DNA from: Streptomyces sp. NBC_00287
Lineage (GTDB): Bacteria; Actinomycetota; Actinomycetes; Streptomycetales; Streptomycetaceae
Direction of reading: 5' to 3'
Assembly (NCBI RefSeq): GCF_036173105.1
Contig: NZ_CP108053.1
Location: 558,001 to 622,000, forward strand
Length of the DNA stretch: 64,000 nucleotides
Within the stretch, counting starts at the first letter, position 1, and each line of letters begins with the position of its first letter. Below are positions 8,558 through 17,341 of this stretch, piece by piece. The position numbers were made by a program, and so were the translations under genes. The notes beneath the pieces are model-generated. The model did not search any database. It was not told the origin of the DNA and saw nothing but the letters and a program-made list of their open reading frames with translations.

Positions 8558-9382
8558 ATGACCGTCCGCAAGAATCAGGCGATCCTGACCGCCGACGAGA
8601 AGCGCCGCTTCGTCGCCGCCGTCCTGGAGCTCAAGCGCACCGGCCGCTACGACGAGTTCGTCACCACACACAACGCCTTCATCGTGGCCGACACCGACAA
8701 CGGCGAGCGCACGGGCCACCGTTCACCCTCCTTCCTGCCCTGGCACCGCAGATTCCTGCTCGACTTCGAGCGCGCCCTGCAAGAGGTGGACGCCTCGGTC
8801 GCGCTGCCGTACTGGGACTGGACCGCCGACCGCACGGCGCGTGCCTCGCTGTGGGCGCCGGACTTTCTCGGCGGCACCGGGCGCAGCCTGGACGGGCGGG
8901 TGATGGACGGTCCGTTCGCCGCCTCGACCGGCAACTGGCCGGTCAACGTCCGCATAGACGGCCGTACTTATCTGCGCCGGGCCCTCGGCGGCGGCGGTCG
9001 GCAGCTGCCGACCCGGGCCGAGGTGGACTCCGTGCTGGCCATGGAGACGTATGACATGGCGCCCTGGAACAGCGGCTCGGACGGGTTCCGCAACCATCTG
9101 GAGGGGTGGCGCGGGGTCAATCTGCACAACCGGGTGCATGTGTGGGTCGGCGGGCAGATGGGCACCGGGGTCTCGCCCAACGACCCGGTGTTCTGGCTGC
9201 ACCACGCGTACGTGGACAAGCTGTGGGCGGACTGGCAGCGGCGCCACCCGGGCTCCGCCTACCTCCCGGCCGCGGGCACGCCGAATGTGGTCGACCTCAA
9301 CGACACGATGAAGCCGTGGAACGATGTGCGGCCCGCCGATCTGCTGGACCACACCCCGCACTACACGTTCGACGCCGCCTGA
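8558..9382 (+). CDS. melC2: Tyrosinase MelC2
   Basis: A binuclear type-3 copper monooxygenase that oxidises tyrosine and other phenols to quinones, the first step to melanin. All six copper ligands are present at the canonical positions of the Streptomyces enzyme: H38, H54 and H63 (CuA), and H190, H194 and H216 (CuB, in LHNRVHVW and LHHAYVDK). Length (274) is normal. There is no signal peptide; it is exported with MelC1 by the Tat route. Its last 22 bases overlap the convergent RNase HI gene. Confidence 0.97.
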   Translation: MTVRKNQAILTADEKRRFVAAVLELKRTGRYDEFVTTHNAFIVADTDNGERTGHRSPSFLPWHRRFLLDFERALQEVDASVALPYWDWTADRTARASLWAPDFLGGTGRSLDGRVMDGPFAASTGNWPVNVRIDGRTYLRRALGGGGRQLPTRAEVDSVLAMETYDMAPWNSGSDGFRNHLEGWRGVNLHNRVHVWVGGQMGTGVSPNDPVFWLHHAYVDKLWADWQRRHPGSAYLPAAGTPNVVDLNDTMKPWNDVRPADLLDHTPHYTFDAA

Positions 9383-10053
9383 TCCCGGCACTCCGGGTGG
9401 CCCCAGCCCTGCGCGTTCTTGGCGATGGGCTCGCCCGCCGCGTAGGAGCGGCCGCACAGACAGCGGCCGGGGAACTTCGCCTTGATCGTGCGCGAGGAGG
9501 AACCGCCGGCGCTCTTCTTGGCGGCCGTGGGGCGGCGGCGCGGCGCCTTGGCGGGGGTGTCCGGAGACGCCGGCGGCTCGGGCGAGCCGAGGTCACTGCC
9601 GGCGGGCTCCTGGACGGTGGCCGCCTGGCTGGCCGCGCGGTCGGCGAAGTCGTTGAGCTTGTCGCCGTCGACCTGGTGGGCGGGCACATAGCGGAACTCG
9701 ACCGAGCGGCCGGCCAGGAGCTCGTCGATGCGTACGACGAGCTCCTGGTTGGCGACCGGCTTGCCGGCCGAGGTCTTCCAGCCGTTGCGCTTCCAGCCGG
9801 GCAGCCAGGTGGTGACGGCCTTCATGGCGTACTGGGAGTCCATCCGGACCTCCAGCGGTACGCCCGGGTCGGTCGCCGCCAACAGCCGCTCCAGCGCGGT
9901 GAGTTCAGCGACATTGTTGGTGGCTTTGCCGAGCGGTCCGGCTTCCCAGCGGGCCGGGGTCTCGCTCTCGTCGGCGACGACCCAGGCCCAGCCCGCGGGT
10001 CCGGGGTTTCCCTTCGAAGCCCCGTCGCACGCGGCCACTACTCGTTCACGCAT
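9361..10053 (-). CDS. Ribonuclease HI with a C-terminal Cys-containing domain
   Basis: The first 145 residues are an RNase HI fold that would cut RNA in RNA-DNA hybrids: D10 in CDGASKGNPGPAGWAW, E50 in NNVAELTALE, D72 in MDSQYAMKAV, and AHQVDGDKLNDFADRA with the last His/Asp pair. After a Pro/Lys/Ala-rich linker (about 150-190) comes a small domain with CLCGRSYAAGEPI and GWGHPEC, a possible zinc site. The 230-residue length exceeds the usual 150-160 because of this tail. The gene converges on melC2 and overlaps its 3' end by 22 bases. Confidence 0.9.
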   Translation of the reverse strand: MRERVVAACDGASKGNPGPAGWAWVVADESETPARWEAGPLGKATNNVAELTALERLLAATDPGVPLEVRMDSQYAMKAVTTWLPGWKRNGWKTSAGKPVANQELVVRIDELLAGRSVEFRYVPAHQVDGDKLNDFADRAASQAATVQEPAGSDLGSPEPPASPDTPAKAPRRRPTAAKKSAGGSSSRTIKAKFPGRCLCGRSYAAGEPIAKNAQGWGHPECRDQAASNV

Positions 10054-10088
10054 GTTCCGATCATGCCATGGGCCGAAGGCGTGCCCGC

Positions 10089-10889
10089 TCAGACGTCGGT
10101 GAGCTTGGGCATCTCGCCCTGGGTGGAGGTGACGTCGATCACCGAGAAGTTCGCGCCCTGCGGGTCGCTGAGGGCTGCGAACCGGCCGAACGGGCTGTCC
10201 ATCGGCCCGAACCGCAGCACCCCGCCGAGCTTGGTGGCCTTCGACACGGCCTCGTCGCAGTCGGCGACGCTGAAGTACACGTTGATGTACGGCGGTACCT
10301 CGGGCGGGAACTCCTCGGTCATCTTCATACGGCCGAGGACGGGGGCGTCGGAGACGTTGAAGATCCGGAAGTCGACCCCGTCGTCCTCCATCTGCTGCGC
10401 GGTGTACCGCGGGAAGACGGCAGGGAAGAACGCGTCGGACTTGTCCGGCTCACGGGTGAAGACCTCGGCCCAGCAGAACGCGCCGGGCTGCTCGGCCGAT
10501 GCCTCGAAGCCCTCGTGGCTGCCCGCCTGCCAGACGCCGAAAACGACGCCGCCCGGGTCGCGGGCCAGGCACATGGTGCCGAAGTCACCGACCTCCATCG
10601 GCTCCATCAGCAGCTCGCCGCCGCTCTCCCGGATCCGCCGCGCGGTGGCGGCGGCGTCCGGGGACGCGAAGTAGAGGCACCACTGGGACTGGCCCTCCTG
10701 GCCGGGCATGGGCGGGACGACGGCGGCGGCCGCCTTGCCGTCCACGTAGGCCTGGGTGTAATTGCCGAACTCCGACGACTCCTCGCCGAAGGTCCAGCCG
10801 AGGACGTCGCCGTAGAAGCTCTTGGCTCCCTCGACGTCGGTGAACATCGCATCGGCCCAACAGGGGGTTCCCTCTGGCTGAACGGCCAT
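10089..10889 (-). CDS. Two-domain VOC (glyoxalase/dioxygenase fold) protein
   Basis: A 266-residue protein of two tandem VOC units: the first about residues 8-120 (GTPCWADAMFTDVEGAKSFY, then FGTMCLARDPGGVVFGVWQ), the second about 130-262 (PGAFCWAEVFTREPDKSDAF, then AALSDPQGANFSVID). This pattern is common in streptomycete hydroxylase-like or glyoxalase-like proteins with unknown substrates. I chose ATG 10889, with GGAGAG nine bases upstream, over longer starts that run into the divergent dehydrogenase promoter. A function beyond the fold cannot be assigned. Confidence 0.9.
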   Translation of the reverse strand: MAVQPEGTPCWADAMFTDVEGAKSFYGDVLGWTFGEESSEFGNYTQAYVDGKAAAAVVPPMPGQEGQSQWCLYFASPDAAATARRIRESGGELLMEPMEVGDFGTMCLARDPGGVVFGVWQAGSHEGFEASAEQPGAFCWAEVFTREPDKSDAFFPAVFPRYTAQQMEDDGVDFRIFNVSDAPVLGRMKMTEEFPPEVPPYINVYFSVADCDEAVSKATKLGGVLRFGPMDSPFGRFAALSDPQGANFSVIDVTSTQGEMPKLTDV

Positions 10890-11020
10890 GACAGCGGCCT
10901 CTCCGATCGGTGGGTTCGGTCCGCTTCCACACGCTAGCCATCCCCGGCCCGAACCGCGCGCCGAACGACACGGTCCGTTCCAGACTGGGAGAAAACGGTG
11001 TCGGCGGGACGGGGAGCGCG

Positions 11021-12043
11021 ATGACGGACGGGACGATGCGCGCGTGGTCGGTGAGCACACCGGGGCCGATCGAGGAGGGGGCGCTGCGGTTCGTCGAGAA
11101 GCCGGTGCCGCAGCCGGCGGGCGACGAGCTGCTGGTGCGGGTGCGGGCGTGCGGGGTGTGCCGCACCGATCTGCATGTCACGGAGGGTGACCTGCCGGTG
11201 CACCGGCCCGGGGTGACGCCCGGGCACGAGGTCGTCGGGGACGTCGCCGGGCTCGGCGCGGAGGTGAGCGGCTTTGCGTTCGGCGACCGGGTGGGAGTGG
11301 CCTGGCTGCGGCATACGGACGGCACCTGTGCCTACTGCCTGCGCGGTGCGGAGAACCTGTGCCCGGGCTCGCGGTACACGGGCTGGGACGCGGACGGCGG
11401 CTACGCCGAGTACACGACCGTACCTGCGGCCTTCGCCCACCCGCTCCCCGGCGGCCTGGACGACGTGGCGCTCGCGCCCCTGTTGTGCGCCGGGATCATC
11501 GGCTACCGGGCGCTGCGCCGATCAGCGCTCCCGCCGGGCGGGCGGCTCGGTCTGTACGGATTCGGGGGCAGCGCCCATCTGTGCGCCCAGGTGGCGCTGG
11601 CGGAGGGCGCCCGAGTGCATGTCCTGACCCGGGGTGCGGCGGCGCGGCGACTGGCGCTGGAACTGGGGGCGGCGTCGGCGGGCGACGCGCACGAGCGGCC
11701 GCCGGAGCCGCTCGACAGCGCCATCCTGTTCGCCCCTGCCGGAGACCTGGTCCCGGTGGCACTGCGGGCACTGGACCGCGGCGGAGTCCTCGCGGTCGCC
11801 GGGATCCACCTCAGCGACACTCCGCCCCTGCACTACGAGAGCGAGCTGTTCTACGAGAAGGAACTGCGCAGCGTCACCTCCAACACCCGGGAGGACGCCC
11901 GTGAGTTCCTGGCTCTCGCCGCCCGGCACGGCGTACGCGCCACCACGCACAGCTATCCGCTGTCCCGGGCCGACGAGGCGCTGCGGGACCTCAAGGCCGG
12001 CCGGTTCGACGGGGCCGCGGTGCTGGTGAACGACGTGACCTGA
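11021..12043 (+). CDS. Zinc-dependent alcohol dehydrogenase family protein
   Basis: A 340-residue medium-chain dehydrogenase. Catalytic zinc ligands are seen in [10 protein letters not shown] and GHEVVG, and the Rossmann motif is [14 protein letters not shown]. The structural-zinc lobe reads [16 protein letters not shown]: three cysteines, with Asp where the first cysteine normally stands. The start at ATG 11021 has GGGGAG just upstream. It is divergent from the VOC gene and lies upstream of the methylisoborneol operon on the same strand, separated by 279 bases, so it is probably transcribed separately. Substrate unknown. Confidence 0.9.
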   Translation: MTDGTMRAWSVSTPGPIEEGALRFVEKPVPQPAGDELLVRVRACGVCRTDLHVTEGDLPVHRPGVTPGHEVVGDVAGLGAEVSGFAFGDRVGVAWLRHTDGTCAYCLRGAENLCPGSRYTGWDADGGYAEYTTVPAAFAHPLPGGLDDVALAPLLCAGIIGYRALRRSALPPGGRLGLYGFGGSAHLCAQVALAEGARVHVLTRGAAARRLALELGAASAGDAHERPPEPLDSAILFAPAGDLVPVALRALDRGGVLAVAGIHLSDTPPLHYESELFYEKELRSVTSNTREDAREFLALAARHGVRATTHSYPLSRADEALRDLKAGRFDGAAVLVNDVT

Positions 12044-12322
12044 CCGCGCGTGCGGGTATGCGCGCACGGCCCGTTCGCTCCCCGTGCGCCGCCCGTCCGG
12101 GCGATGTCGACCGGCGTGCGATCACACGCGATTTCGCAGTCCACCCCGATCGGGCGGTTTGCACATCCGGCGCGTGAACCCGCCCCTTTCACGCGGTTCC
12201 CGGCCCTCACCGCCGCTGTTTGCCTTGTGTACAGGCAGCGCGTGCTGTCCACCCCGCGCCACGAGGTTGCCGTCTCACCGACCACACCGCTCACCCCTGA
12301 TTCCACCCTCCAGGGAGGGACT
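12044..12322 (+). promoter_or_regulatory. Upstream region of the methylisoborneol operon
   Basis: No gene is seen in these 279 bases; they should contain the operon promoter. AGGGAGG at 12312-12318 is the ribosome site for the GTG at 12323. I could not single out a convincing promoter or operator. Confidence 0.4.
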
Positions 12323-13756
12323 GTGTCCGCACCCGAAAGCGCCGCCAATCCCGCCGTCGACGACCCCGCCACCACCGCTCCCCCGTTCACCAGCCTGAGC
12401 ACGCAAGCGGCCCGACAACTCACCACGACCACCAAGTCCGAACCCCAGATGCAGGCCATCACCTCACGATGGCTGCTGAAGACGCTGCCCTGGGTCGACG
12501 TCAGGGGCGGCGCCTACCGGGTCAACCGGCGGCTGCAACTGCGCATCGGCCGCGGCCGGGTGCAGTTCGAGCAGAACGGCGCCGACGACGTCAAGGTCAT
12601 CCCCCAGACCCTCACCGAACTGCCGGTGCTGCGCGGCTACTCCGACCTCGAGGTCCTCCAGCAGGTCGCCTCCCGGTTCCGGGTCCGCGAGGTGCGCGCC
12701 GGGCAGATCCTGTTCGAGGCCGGACAGCCGGTCACCGAGGCCTACCTCGTCGTGCACGGCCGCTTCACCCGCTTCACCGCCGGCAAGTACGGCGAGGAGG
12801 AGGTCATCGGCGTCGTCACCGACGGCGAGGGCATGGGCGACGAGGCCGTCGGCCGCGCCGACCCGCTCTGGCTCAGCTCGGTCCGCGCGGAGACGTCCGG
12901 TGTCGTACTGGTGCTGTCCTGGGACGCGATCATGGAGCACGTCGACCGCGCCCCCTCGCTAGCCGCCCATCTGGAGGCCTACGCGGAGCGGCAGGGCAAG
13001 CCGATGAACCGCAAGGGCGAGGCCGATGTGCCCGTGCAGGCGGGCCATGTCGGCGAGCCGGTGCTCACCGGCGGCTTCGTCGACTACGAACTCGCGCCGC
13101 GCGAGTACGAGTTGTCCCTCACCCAGACTGTGCTGCGGGTGCACACCCGGGTCGCCGACCTCTACAACGACCCGATGGACCAGACCGAGCAGCAACTGCG
13201 GCTCACCATCGAGGAGATCCGCGAACGCCAGGAGTGGGAGCTGGTCAACAACCGCGAGTTCGGGCTGCTCCACAGCACCGCCTACGACCAGCGGATCAGC
13301 ACCTTCGCCGGACCGCCGACCCCGGACGACCTCGACGAGCTGCTGTCGATGCGCCGCAAGACCCGGCTCTTCCTCGCCCATCCGAAGGCCATCGCGGCGT
13401 TCTTCCGGCAGTGCAACCGGCGCGGCCTGGTCCCCGGCACGGTGACCGTCGAGGGCCACGAGGTGCCCGCCTGGCGGGGCGTGCCGCTCTTCCCGTGCGG
13501 CAAGATCCCGATCGGGCCGCAGCACACCACCAGCATCATCGCGCTGCGCACCGGCGAGGCCGACCAGGGGGTGGTCGGCCTGTACCAGACCGGCATCCCC
13601 GAGGAGTACCAACCGGGCCTGAACGTGCGGTTCATGGGCATCGACGACACCGCGATCCTGCGCTACCTCGTCACGGCCTACTACTCCATGGCGATCCTCG
13701 TGCCGGACGCCGCCGGAATCCTGGAGAACGTCCAGATCGGCCGGACCGCCGACTGA
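12323..13756 (+). CDS. eshA: Family 2B encapsulin shell protein (EshA-like) with cyclic-nucleotide-binding domain
   Basis: A 477-residue HK97-fold shell protein interrupted by a cyclic-nucleotide-binding-like domain at about residues 100-222 ([39 protein letters not shown]). Shell-fold segments flank it ([14 protein letters not shown] before; [20 protein letters not shown] and [16 protein letters not shown] after). A disordered Pro/Ala/Thr-rich N-arm covers about 1-40. Family 2B encapsulins form icosahedral compartments that package 2-methylisoborneol synthase, and EshA is the streptomycete name. GTG 12323 follows AGGGAGG closely. Order and spacing (17 bases to the cyclase) match the conserved operon. 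Confidence 0.93.
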   Translation: MSAPESAANPAVDDPATTAPPFTSLSTQAARQLTTTTKSEPQMQAITSRWLLKTLPWVDVRGGAYRVNRRLQLRIGRGRVQFEQNGADDVKVIPQTLTELPVLRGYSDLEVLQQVASRFRVREVRAGQILFEAGQPVTEAYLVVHGRFTRFTAGKYGEEEVIGVVTDGEGMGDEAVGRADPLWLSSVRAETSGVVLVLSWDAIMEHVDRAPSLAAHLEAYAERQGKPMNRKGEADVPVQAGHVGEPVLTGGFVDYELAPREYELSLTQTVLRVHTRVADLYNDPMDQTEQQLRLTIEEIRERQEWELVNNREFGLLHSTAYDQRISTFAGPPTPDDLDELLSMRRKTRLFLAHPKAIAAFFRQCNRRGLVPGTVTVEGHEVPAWRGVPLFPCGKIPIGPQHTTSIIALRTGEADQGVVGLYQTGIPEEYQPGLNVRFMGIDDTAILRYLVTAYYSMAILVPDAAGILENVQIGRTAD

Positions 13757-13773
13757 ACGGGTGGAGTACGTCG

Positions 13774-14817
13774 ATGAGCACATCCTCGTTCCGGGCGCCC
13801 GGCCCGCCGAGCCTCGCCCGCACAGTCCGGGCCCGGCGCGGCGGGGCCGTGCCCGGCCTGCTGTACCGGCCGGCGGTCCCCGCCGATCCCGAGAAGGTGA
13901 AGGAGGTCGATCTGCGCCTGGAGACGTGGGCGCACGGTCTGGATCTGTTCCCCAAGGCGTGGTCGGGCGACTTCGCGGGGTTCCAGTTCGGCCGGGCGGT
14001 GGTGCTCCAGCATCCCGGCGCCGCCGATCTGGAACGCCTCACCGCCGCAGGCAAGTTGCTGCTCGCCGAGAACATCGTCGACAACTGCTACTGCGAGGCA
14101 GACGAGGGCAAGGGCGGATCGGCCCGCGGCCTGGGCGGGCGGCTGATCATCGCCCAGTCGGCCCTCGACCCGTACCACGGCGACCCCGAGATGCAGGACC
14201 AGTGGGCGCTCGGCGTCCAGGCGGACGGCCCGCTGCGCTCCTACCACTGGGCCCTGAAGGACTACGCCGCCTTCGCCACGCCCAGCCAGACCGACCGGTT
14301 CGTGCACGACATCGCACGACTGCACCTGGGGTACCTCGGTGAGGCCGCGTGGGCGGAGACCGAGTACATGCCGCGGGTGTGGGAGTACCTGACGATGCGG
14401 CAGTTCAACAACTTCCGTCCCTGTCTGTCGCTGGTCGACGCCGTGGACGGCTACGAGCTGCCCGAGGCGGTGTACGCCCGCCCCGAGATCCAGCGGGTGA
14501 CGGCGCTGGCCTGCAACGCCACCACGATCGTCAACGACCTGTACTCCTTCACCAAAGAGCTGGCGAGCGACCCGACGCATCTCAACCTGCCCGTGGTCGT
14601 CGCCGCCAACGAGCGGTGCGGGCTGAAGGCCGCCTATCTGGAGTCCGTCGAGATCCACAACCGGATCATGGAGGCCTTCGAGGAGGAGGCCGCGGTGGTC
14701 TCCGCCCTCTCGCCCGTCGTCGAGCGCTATACCGAGGGCCTCGCGGCCTGGGTCGCCGGCAACCACGAGTGGCACGCCACCAACACCCACCGCTACCACC
14801 TGCCCGACTACTGGTAA
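13774..14817 (+). CDS. 2-methylisoborneol synthase-like terpene cyclase, encapsulin cargo
   Basis: A class I terpene cyclase of 347 residues that should cyclise 2-methyl-GPP to 2-methylisoborneol or a relative. The NSE motif is intact (VNDLYSFTKE: N254, S258, E262). The aspartate-rich motif reads VDNCYCEADE (D103-E111) where characterised synthases have DDCYCED. The N-terminus is short: APGPPSLARTVRARRG and AVPGLLYRPAVPADPEKV look like a reduced version of the Pro-rich cargo segment that targets these enzymes into the shell. Known homologues are about 440 residues. Only ATG 13774 is available after the shell-gene stop. Product identity is uncertain because of the motif change. Confidence 0.88.
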   Translation: MSTSSFRAPGPPSLARTVRARRGGAVPGLLYRPAVPADPEKVKEVDLRLETWAHGLDLFPKAWSGDFAGFQFGRAVVLQHPGAADLERLTAAGKLLLAENIVDNCYCEADEGKGGSARGLGGRLIIAQSALDPYHGDPEMQDQWALGVQADGPLRSYHWALKDYAAFATPSQTDRFVHDIARLHLGYLGEAAWAETEYMPRVWEYLTMRQFNNFRPCLSLVDAVDGYELPEAVYARPEIQRVTALACNATTIVNDLYSFTKELASDPTHLNLPVVVAANERCGLKAAYLESVEIHNRIMEAFEEEAAVVSALSPVVERYTEGLAAWVAGNHEWHATNTHRYHLPDYW

Positions 14818-14862
14818 CCCCCCACCCTGACGTCATGTCAGAAGGACCAGGAGGAACCCGCG

Positions 14863-15738
14863 TTGAGCTCCACCGACGTCGGCACCGCCACAGCACCGGT
14901 GCCGCCCCAGTCCACGTACCAGAACCGTGTGGCGGACTACTGGAACGCCGAGGAGAACCCGGTCAACCTCGAACTCGGAAAGATCGACGACCTGTATCAC
15001 CACCACTACGGCGTCGGTGACGTCGACTGGTCGGTGCTGGAGGGGAACGACCCCGAGCTGCGCCAGGAGCGGATCACCGCCGAACTGCACCGCCTCGAAC
15101 ACGCCCAGGCCGAGCTGCTCGCCGCCCGGCTCGGGCCCCTCTCCCCCGCCGACCGCGTCTTCGACGCCGGCTGCGGACGCGGCGGCGGCAGTGTCGTGGC
15201 GCATCTGCGTTACGGCTGCGCCGCCGACGGGGTCACGATCTCCGCCAAGCAGGCCGAGTTCGCGAACGAGCAGGCCCGTAAGCGGGGCATCGACGACAGC
15301 GTGCGCTACCACTGCCGCGACATGCTCGACACCGGGTTCCCCTCCGGCGCGTTCGCGGCCTCGTGGAACAACGAGTCCACCATGTACGTCGAGCTCGACC
15401 TGCTCTTCGCCGAGCATGCCCGGCTGCTGCGCCGCGGCGGACGCTATGTGGTGATCACCGGCTGCTACAACGACACCTACGGGCGCGCCTCCCGCGAGGT
15501 GTCTCTCATCAACGCCCACTACATCTGCGACATCCACCCACGCTCGGCGTACTTCCGAGCGATGGCCCGCAACCGGCTCGTGCCGGTGCATGTGCAGGAC
15601 CTGACCGCGGCGACCCTCCCGTACTGGGAGTTGCGCCGCCAGGCCGAGCACCTGGTCACCGGTATCGAGGACACCTTCCTGACCGCCTACCGGAACGGCA
15701 GCTTCCAGTACTTGCTGATCGCGGCCGACCGGGTGTGA
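14863..15738 (+). CDS. Geranyl diphosphate 2-C-methyltransferase
   Basis: A 291-residue SAM-dependent methyltransferase that makes 2-methyl-GPP, the substrate for the cyclase just upstream. The SAM-binding motif is FDAGCGRGGGSVVAHLRYG (about 106-124), preceded by the family segment ELGKIDDLYHHHYG and followed by SWNNESTMYVEL and GCYNDTYG. It starts at TTG 14863 with AGGAGG eight bases upstream. The 45-base gap after the cyclase keeps it in the operon. Length and context match the enzyme known from the methylisoborneol pathway. Confidence 0.95.
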   Translation: MSSTDVGTATAPVPPQSTYQNRVADYWNAEENPVNLELGKIDDLYHHHYGVGDVDWSVLEGNDPELRQERITAELHRLEHAQAELLAARLGPLSPADRVFDAGCGRGGGSVVAHLRYGCAADGVTISAKQAEFANEQARKRGIDDSVRYHCRDMLDTGFPSGAFAASWNNESTMYVELDLLFAEHARLLRRGGRYVVITGCYNDTYGRASREVSLINAHYICDIHPRSAYFRAMARNRLVPVHVQDLTAATLPYWELRRQAEHLVTGIEDTFLTAYRNGSFQYLLIAADRV

Positions 15739-15842
15739 AACGCGCCAGGCCCGCGGAGTGTGGTTGACGCAAGTCTTCCCCCCATCGCCCCGCTGTGCTT
15801 GCCTGGGGAGCCGTTTTCGGTCTCCGGGGCGGGAGTTGCCGC

Positions 15843-16751
15843 ATGCGCAAGGCGTGGATGGCGGGGTTGCTGCTCACCGTGTCAGTGCTCGGCGGATGCG
15901 GGGATCCGACGTCGGGGGCCGAGCAGGCGCCGGCGCCCGAGGTGCCGAGGGCATCGGCCACCACGCAGCAGCGGGCCCCCGCCTCGCCGAGCGCCGCCGC
16001 CGTGAAGGCGCCGAGGGTGCTCTACCTCGGTGACTCACTCGCGATGGAGGCCCAGAAGGTGCTCGGGACCGAGCTCCGCCGGGAGTTGCGCGCCACCTAC
16101 ACCAGCGCCCCGTACTCGGGCACCACGCCCTGCGACTACCTGGAGGGCAGCCGCGAGCGGTCGCTGGTGCCGGACGCGGACAAGGCCGCCGCGCTGGTGC
16201 GGGAGCGGCGGCCGGACTTCGTGGTGCTCCAGTTCTGGGGCAACGCCTGGGGTTACACGCCGTGCATGGACGGCATCACGCACGACGCCGATCCTCGGAC
16301 GTACTTCGACCGGTACACGGCGGACCTGAAGAAGCTCACCGAACAGATAGCCGCGGCCGGAGGGGAGCGGCGCCCGCGGATCGTGTGGGTGCTCCAGGGC
16401 CCGGACCCGATCACCCCCGACCGGGTCCGCCAAGTCAACGACCTGTACGAGCGGCAGGCCGACGCCTCGGGCGACCTCGTCGCGGACGCCGGGCGGACGG
16501 TGAGCGCCGACGGGGCCCGGTACACCTGGGTGCGGCAACTGCCGTGCACCAGCTACGAGCGCGAGCACCCCGACTACTGCACCGAGCCGGGCCGCGACCG
16601 TACCGCCCTGCATCGCGACGACGACTATCTGCACTTCTGTCTGGCGCCGACCACCTCGACCCCGAAGCCGTGCCCGGTCCGCTCGCCGGGCATCCTGCGG
16701 ATGGCGCAGGAGGTCACCCGAGTGATCGCCCGGGATCACTCGCCCGCGTAG
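15843..16751 (+). CDS. SGNH-hydrolase-like lipoprotein
   Basis: A 302-residue exported protein. Residues 1-19 are a lipoprotein signal ending in the lipobox VLGGC. A low-complexity Ala/Pro/Ser linker leads to an SGNH/GDSL esterase-like domain beginning VLYLGDSLAMEA (nucleophile Ser), with VLQFWGNAWG as a block III-like Asn segment and DDYLHFC near the end as the Asp-x-x-His pair. Similar domains deacetylate or transfer acyl groups on envelope polysaccharides; the substrate is unknown. ATG 15843 has GGGAG upstream. Its 3' end overlaps the convergent VOC gene by 16 bases. Confidence 0.82.
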   Translation: MRKAWMAGLLLTVSVLGGCGDPTSGAEQAPAPEVPRASATTQQRAPASPSAAAVKAPRVLYLGDSLAMEAQKVLGTELRRELRATYTSAPYSGTTPCDYLEGSRERSLVPDADKAAALVRERRPDFVVLQFWGNAWGYTPCMDGITHDADPRTYFDRYTADLKKLTEQIAAAGGERRPRIVWVLQGPDPITPDRVRQVNDLYERQADASGDLVADAGRTVSADGARYTWVRQLPCTSYEREHPDYCTEPGRDRTALHRDDDYLHFCLAPTTSTPKPCPVRSPGILRMAQEVTRVIARDHSPA

Positions 16752-17218
16752 GCCTTCTCCAGGGCCGCGATGTCGAGCTTGCCCATGGCGAGCATCGCCT
16801 GGGTGGCGCGGGCCGCCTTCTCCGGGTCCGGGTCGGTCATCATGGCGTCGAGGCTGTCCGGGATGACCTGCCAGGACACGCCGTACTTGTCCTTGAGCCA
16901 GCCGCAGGGGCCGGGCTCGCCGCCGCCCTCGGTGAGCTTGGTCCAGTAGTAGTCGATCTCCTCCTGGTTCTCGCAGAAGATCATGAAGGAGACGGCCTCG
17001 TTGAACTTGAACTCCGGGCCGCCGTTGAGTGCAAGGAACTTGTGGCCGTTGGCCGTGAACTCCACGGTCAGCACGGTGCCGGCGGGCCGCGGGGCGCCCT
17101 CCGGGTAGCGGGCGACCTTGCCGACGCTGGAGTTCTTGAACACCGAGACGTAGTAGTGGGCGGCTTCCTCGGCCTCGTTGTCGAACCAGAGACACGTGGT
17201 GAAACCGTTGCTGGCCAT
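16736..17218 (-). CDS. PhnB-like VOC family protein
   Basis: A 160-residue single VOC domain of the PhnB / 3-demethylubiquinone-methyltransferase-like group: TCLWFDNEAEEAAHYYVSVF at the start, GGPEFKFNEAVSFMIFCENQ and GWLKDKYGVSWQVIPD in the middle. The C-terminal helix KAARATQAMLAMGKLDIAAL is typical of this group. Members are annotated from fold only and their substrates are unknown. The gene is monocistronic, convergent with the lipoprotein gene and divergent from the epoxide hydrolase. Confidence 0.9.
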   Translation of the reverse strand: MASNGFTTCLWFDNEAEEAAHYYVSVFKNSSVGKVARYPEGAPRPAGTVLTVEFTANGHKFLALNGGPEFKFNEAVSFMIFCENQEEIDYYWTKLTEGGGEPGPCGWLKDKYGVSWQVIPDSLDAMMTDPDPEKAARATQAMLAMGKLDIAALEKAYAGE

Positions 17219-17341
17219 GGGTACCTCCTGGGGCGTGGAACGCGGTCACCTGTATCGACCGATCCTCGCGCCGGAACTCATCGGCGGGGCGGCCGATTAA
17301 TCCAGATGGCCCGTACACCGTCCGCGCCTAGCCTTACGGTC

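Noticed and set aside
9106..10674. Long plus-strand frame across melC2, RNase HI and VOC genes
   Set aside because: It is a shadow of well-supported genes in other frames, caused by high third-position GC.
12118..12132. CRP-like site (GTG-N6-CAC) upstream of the encapsulin operon
   Set aside because: The match is minimal, lacks the full consensus and such short patterns are common in GC-rich DNA.
12050..12322. Longer N-terminus for the encapsulin starting at 12050
   Set aside because: The added residues read as GC-rich intergenic DNA, while a GTG at 12323 has a ribosome site and gives the normal family length.
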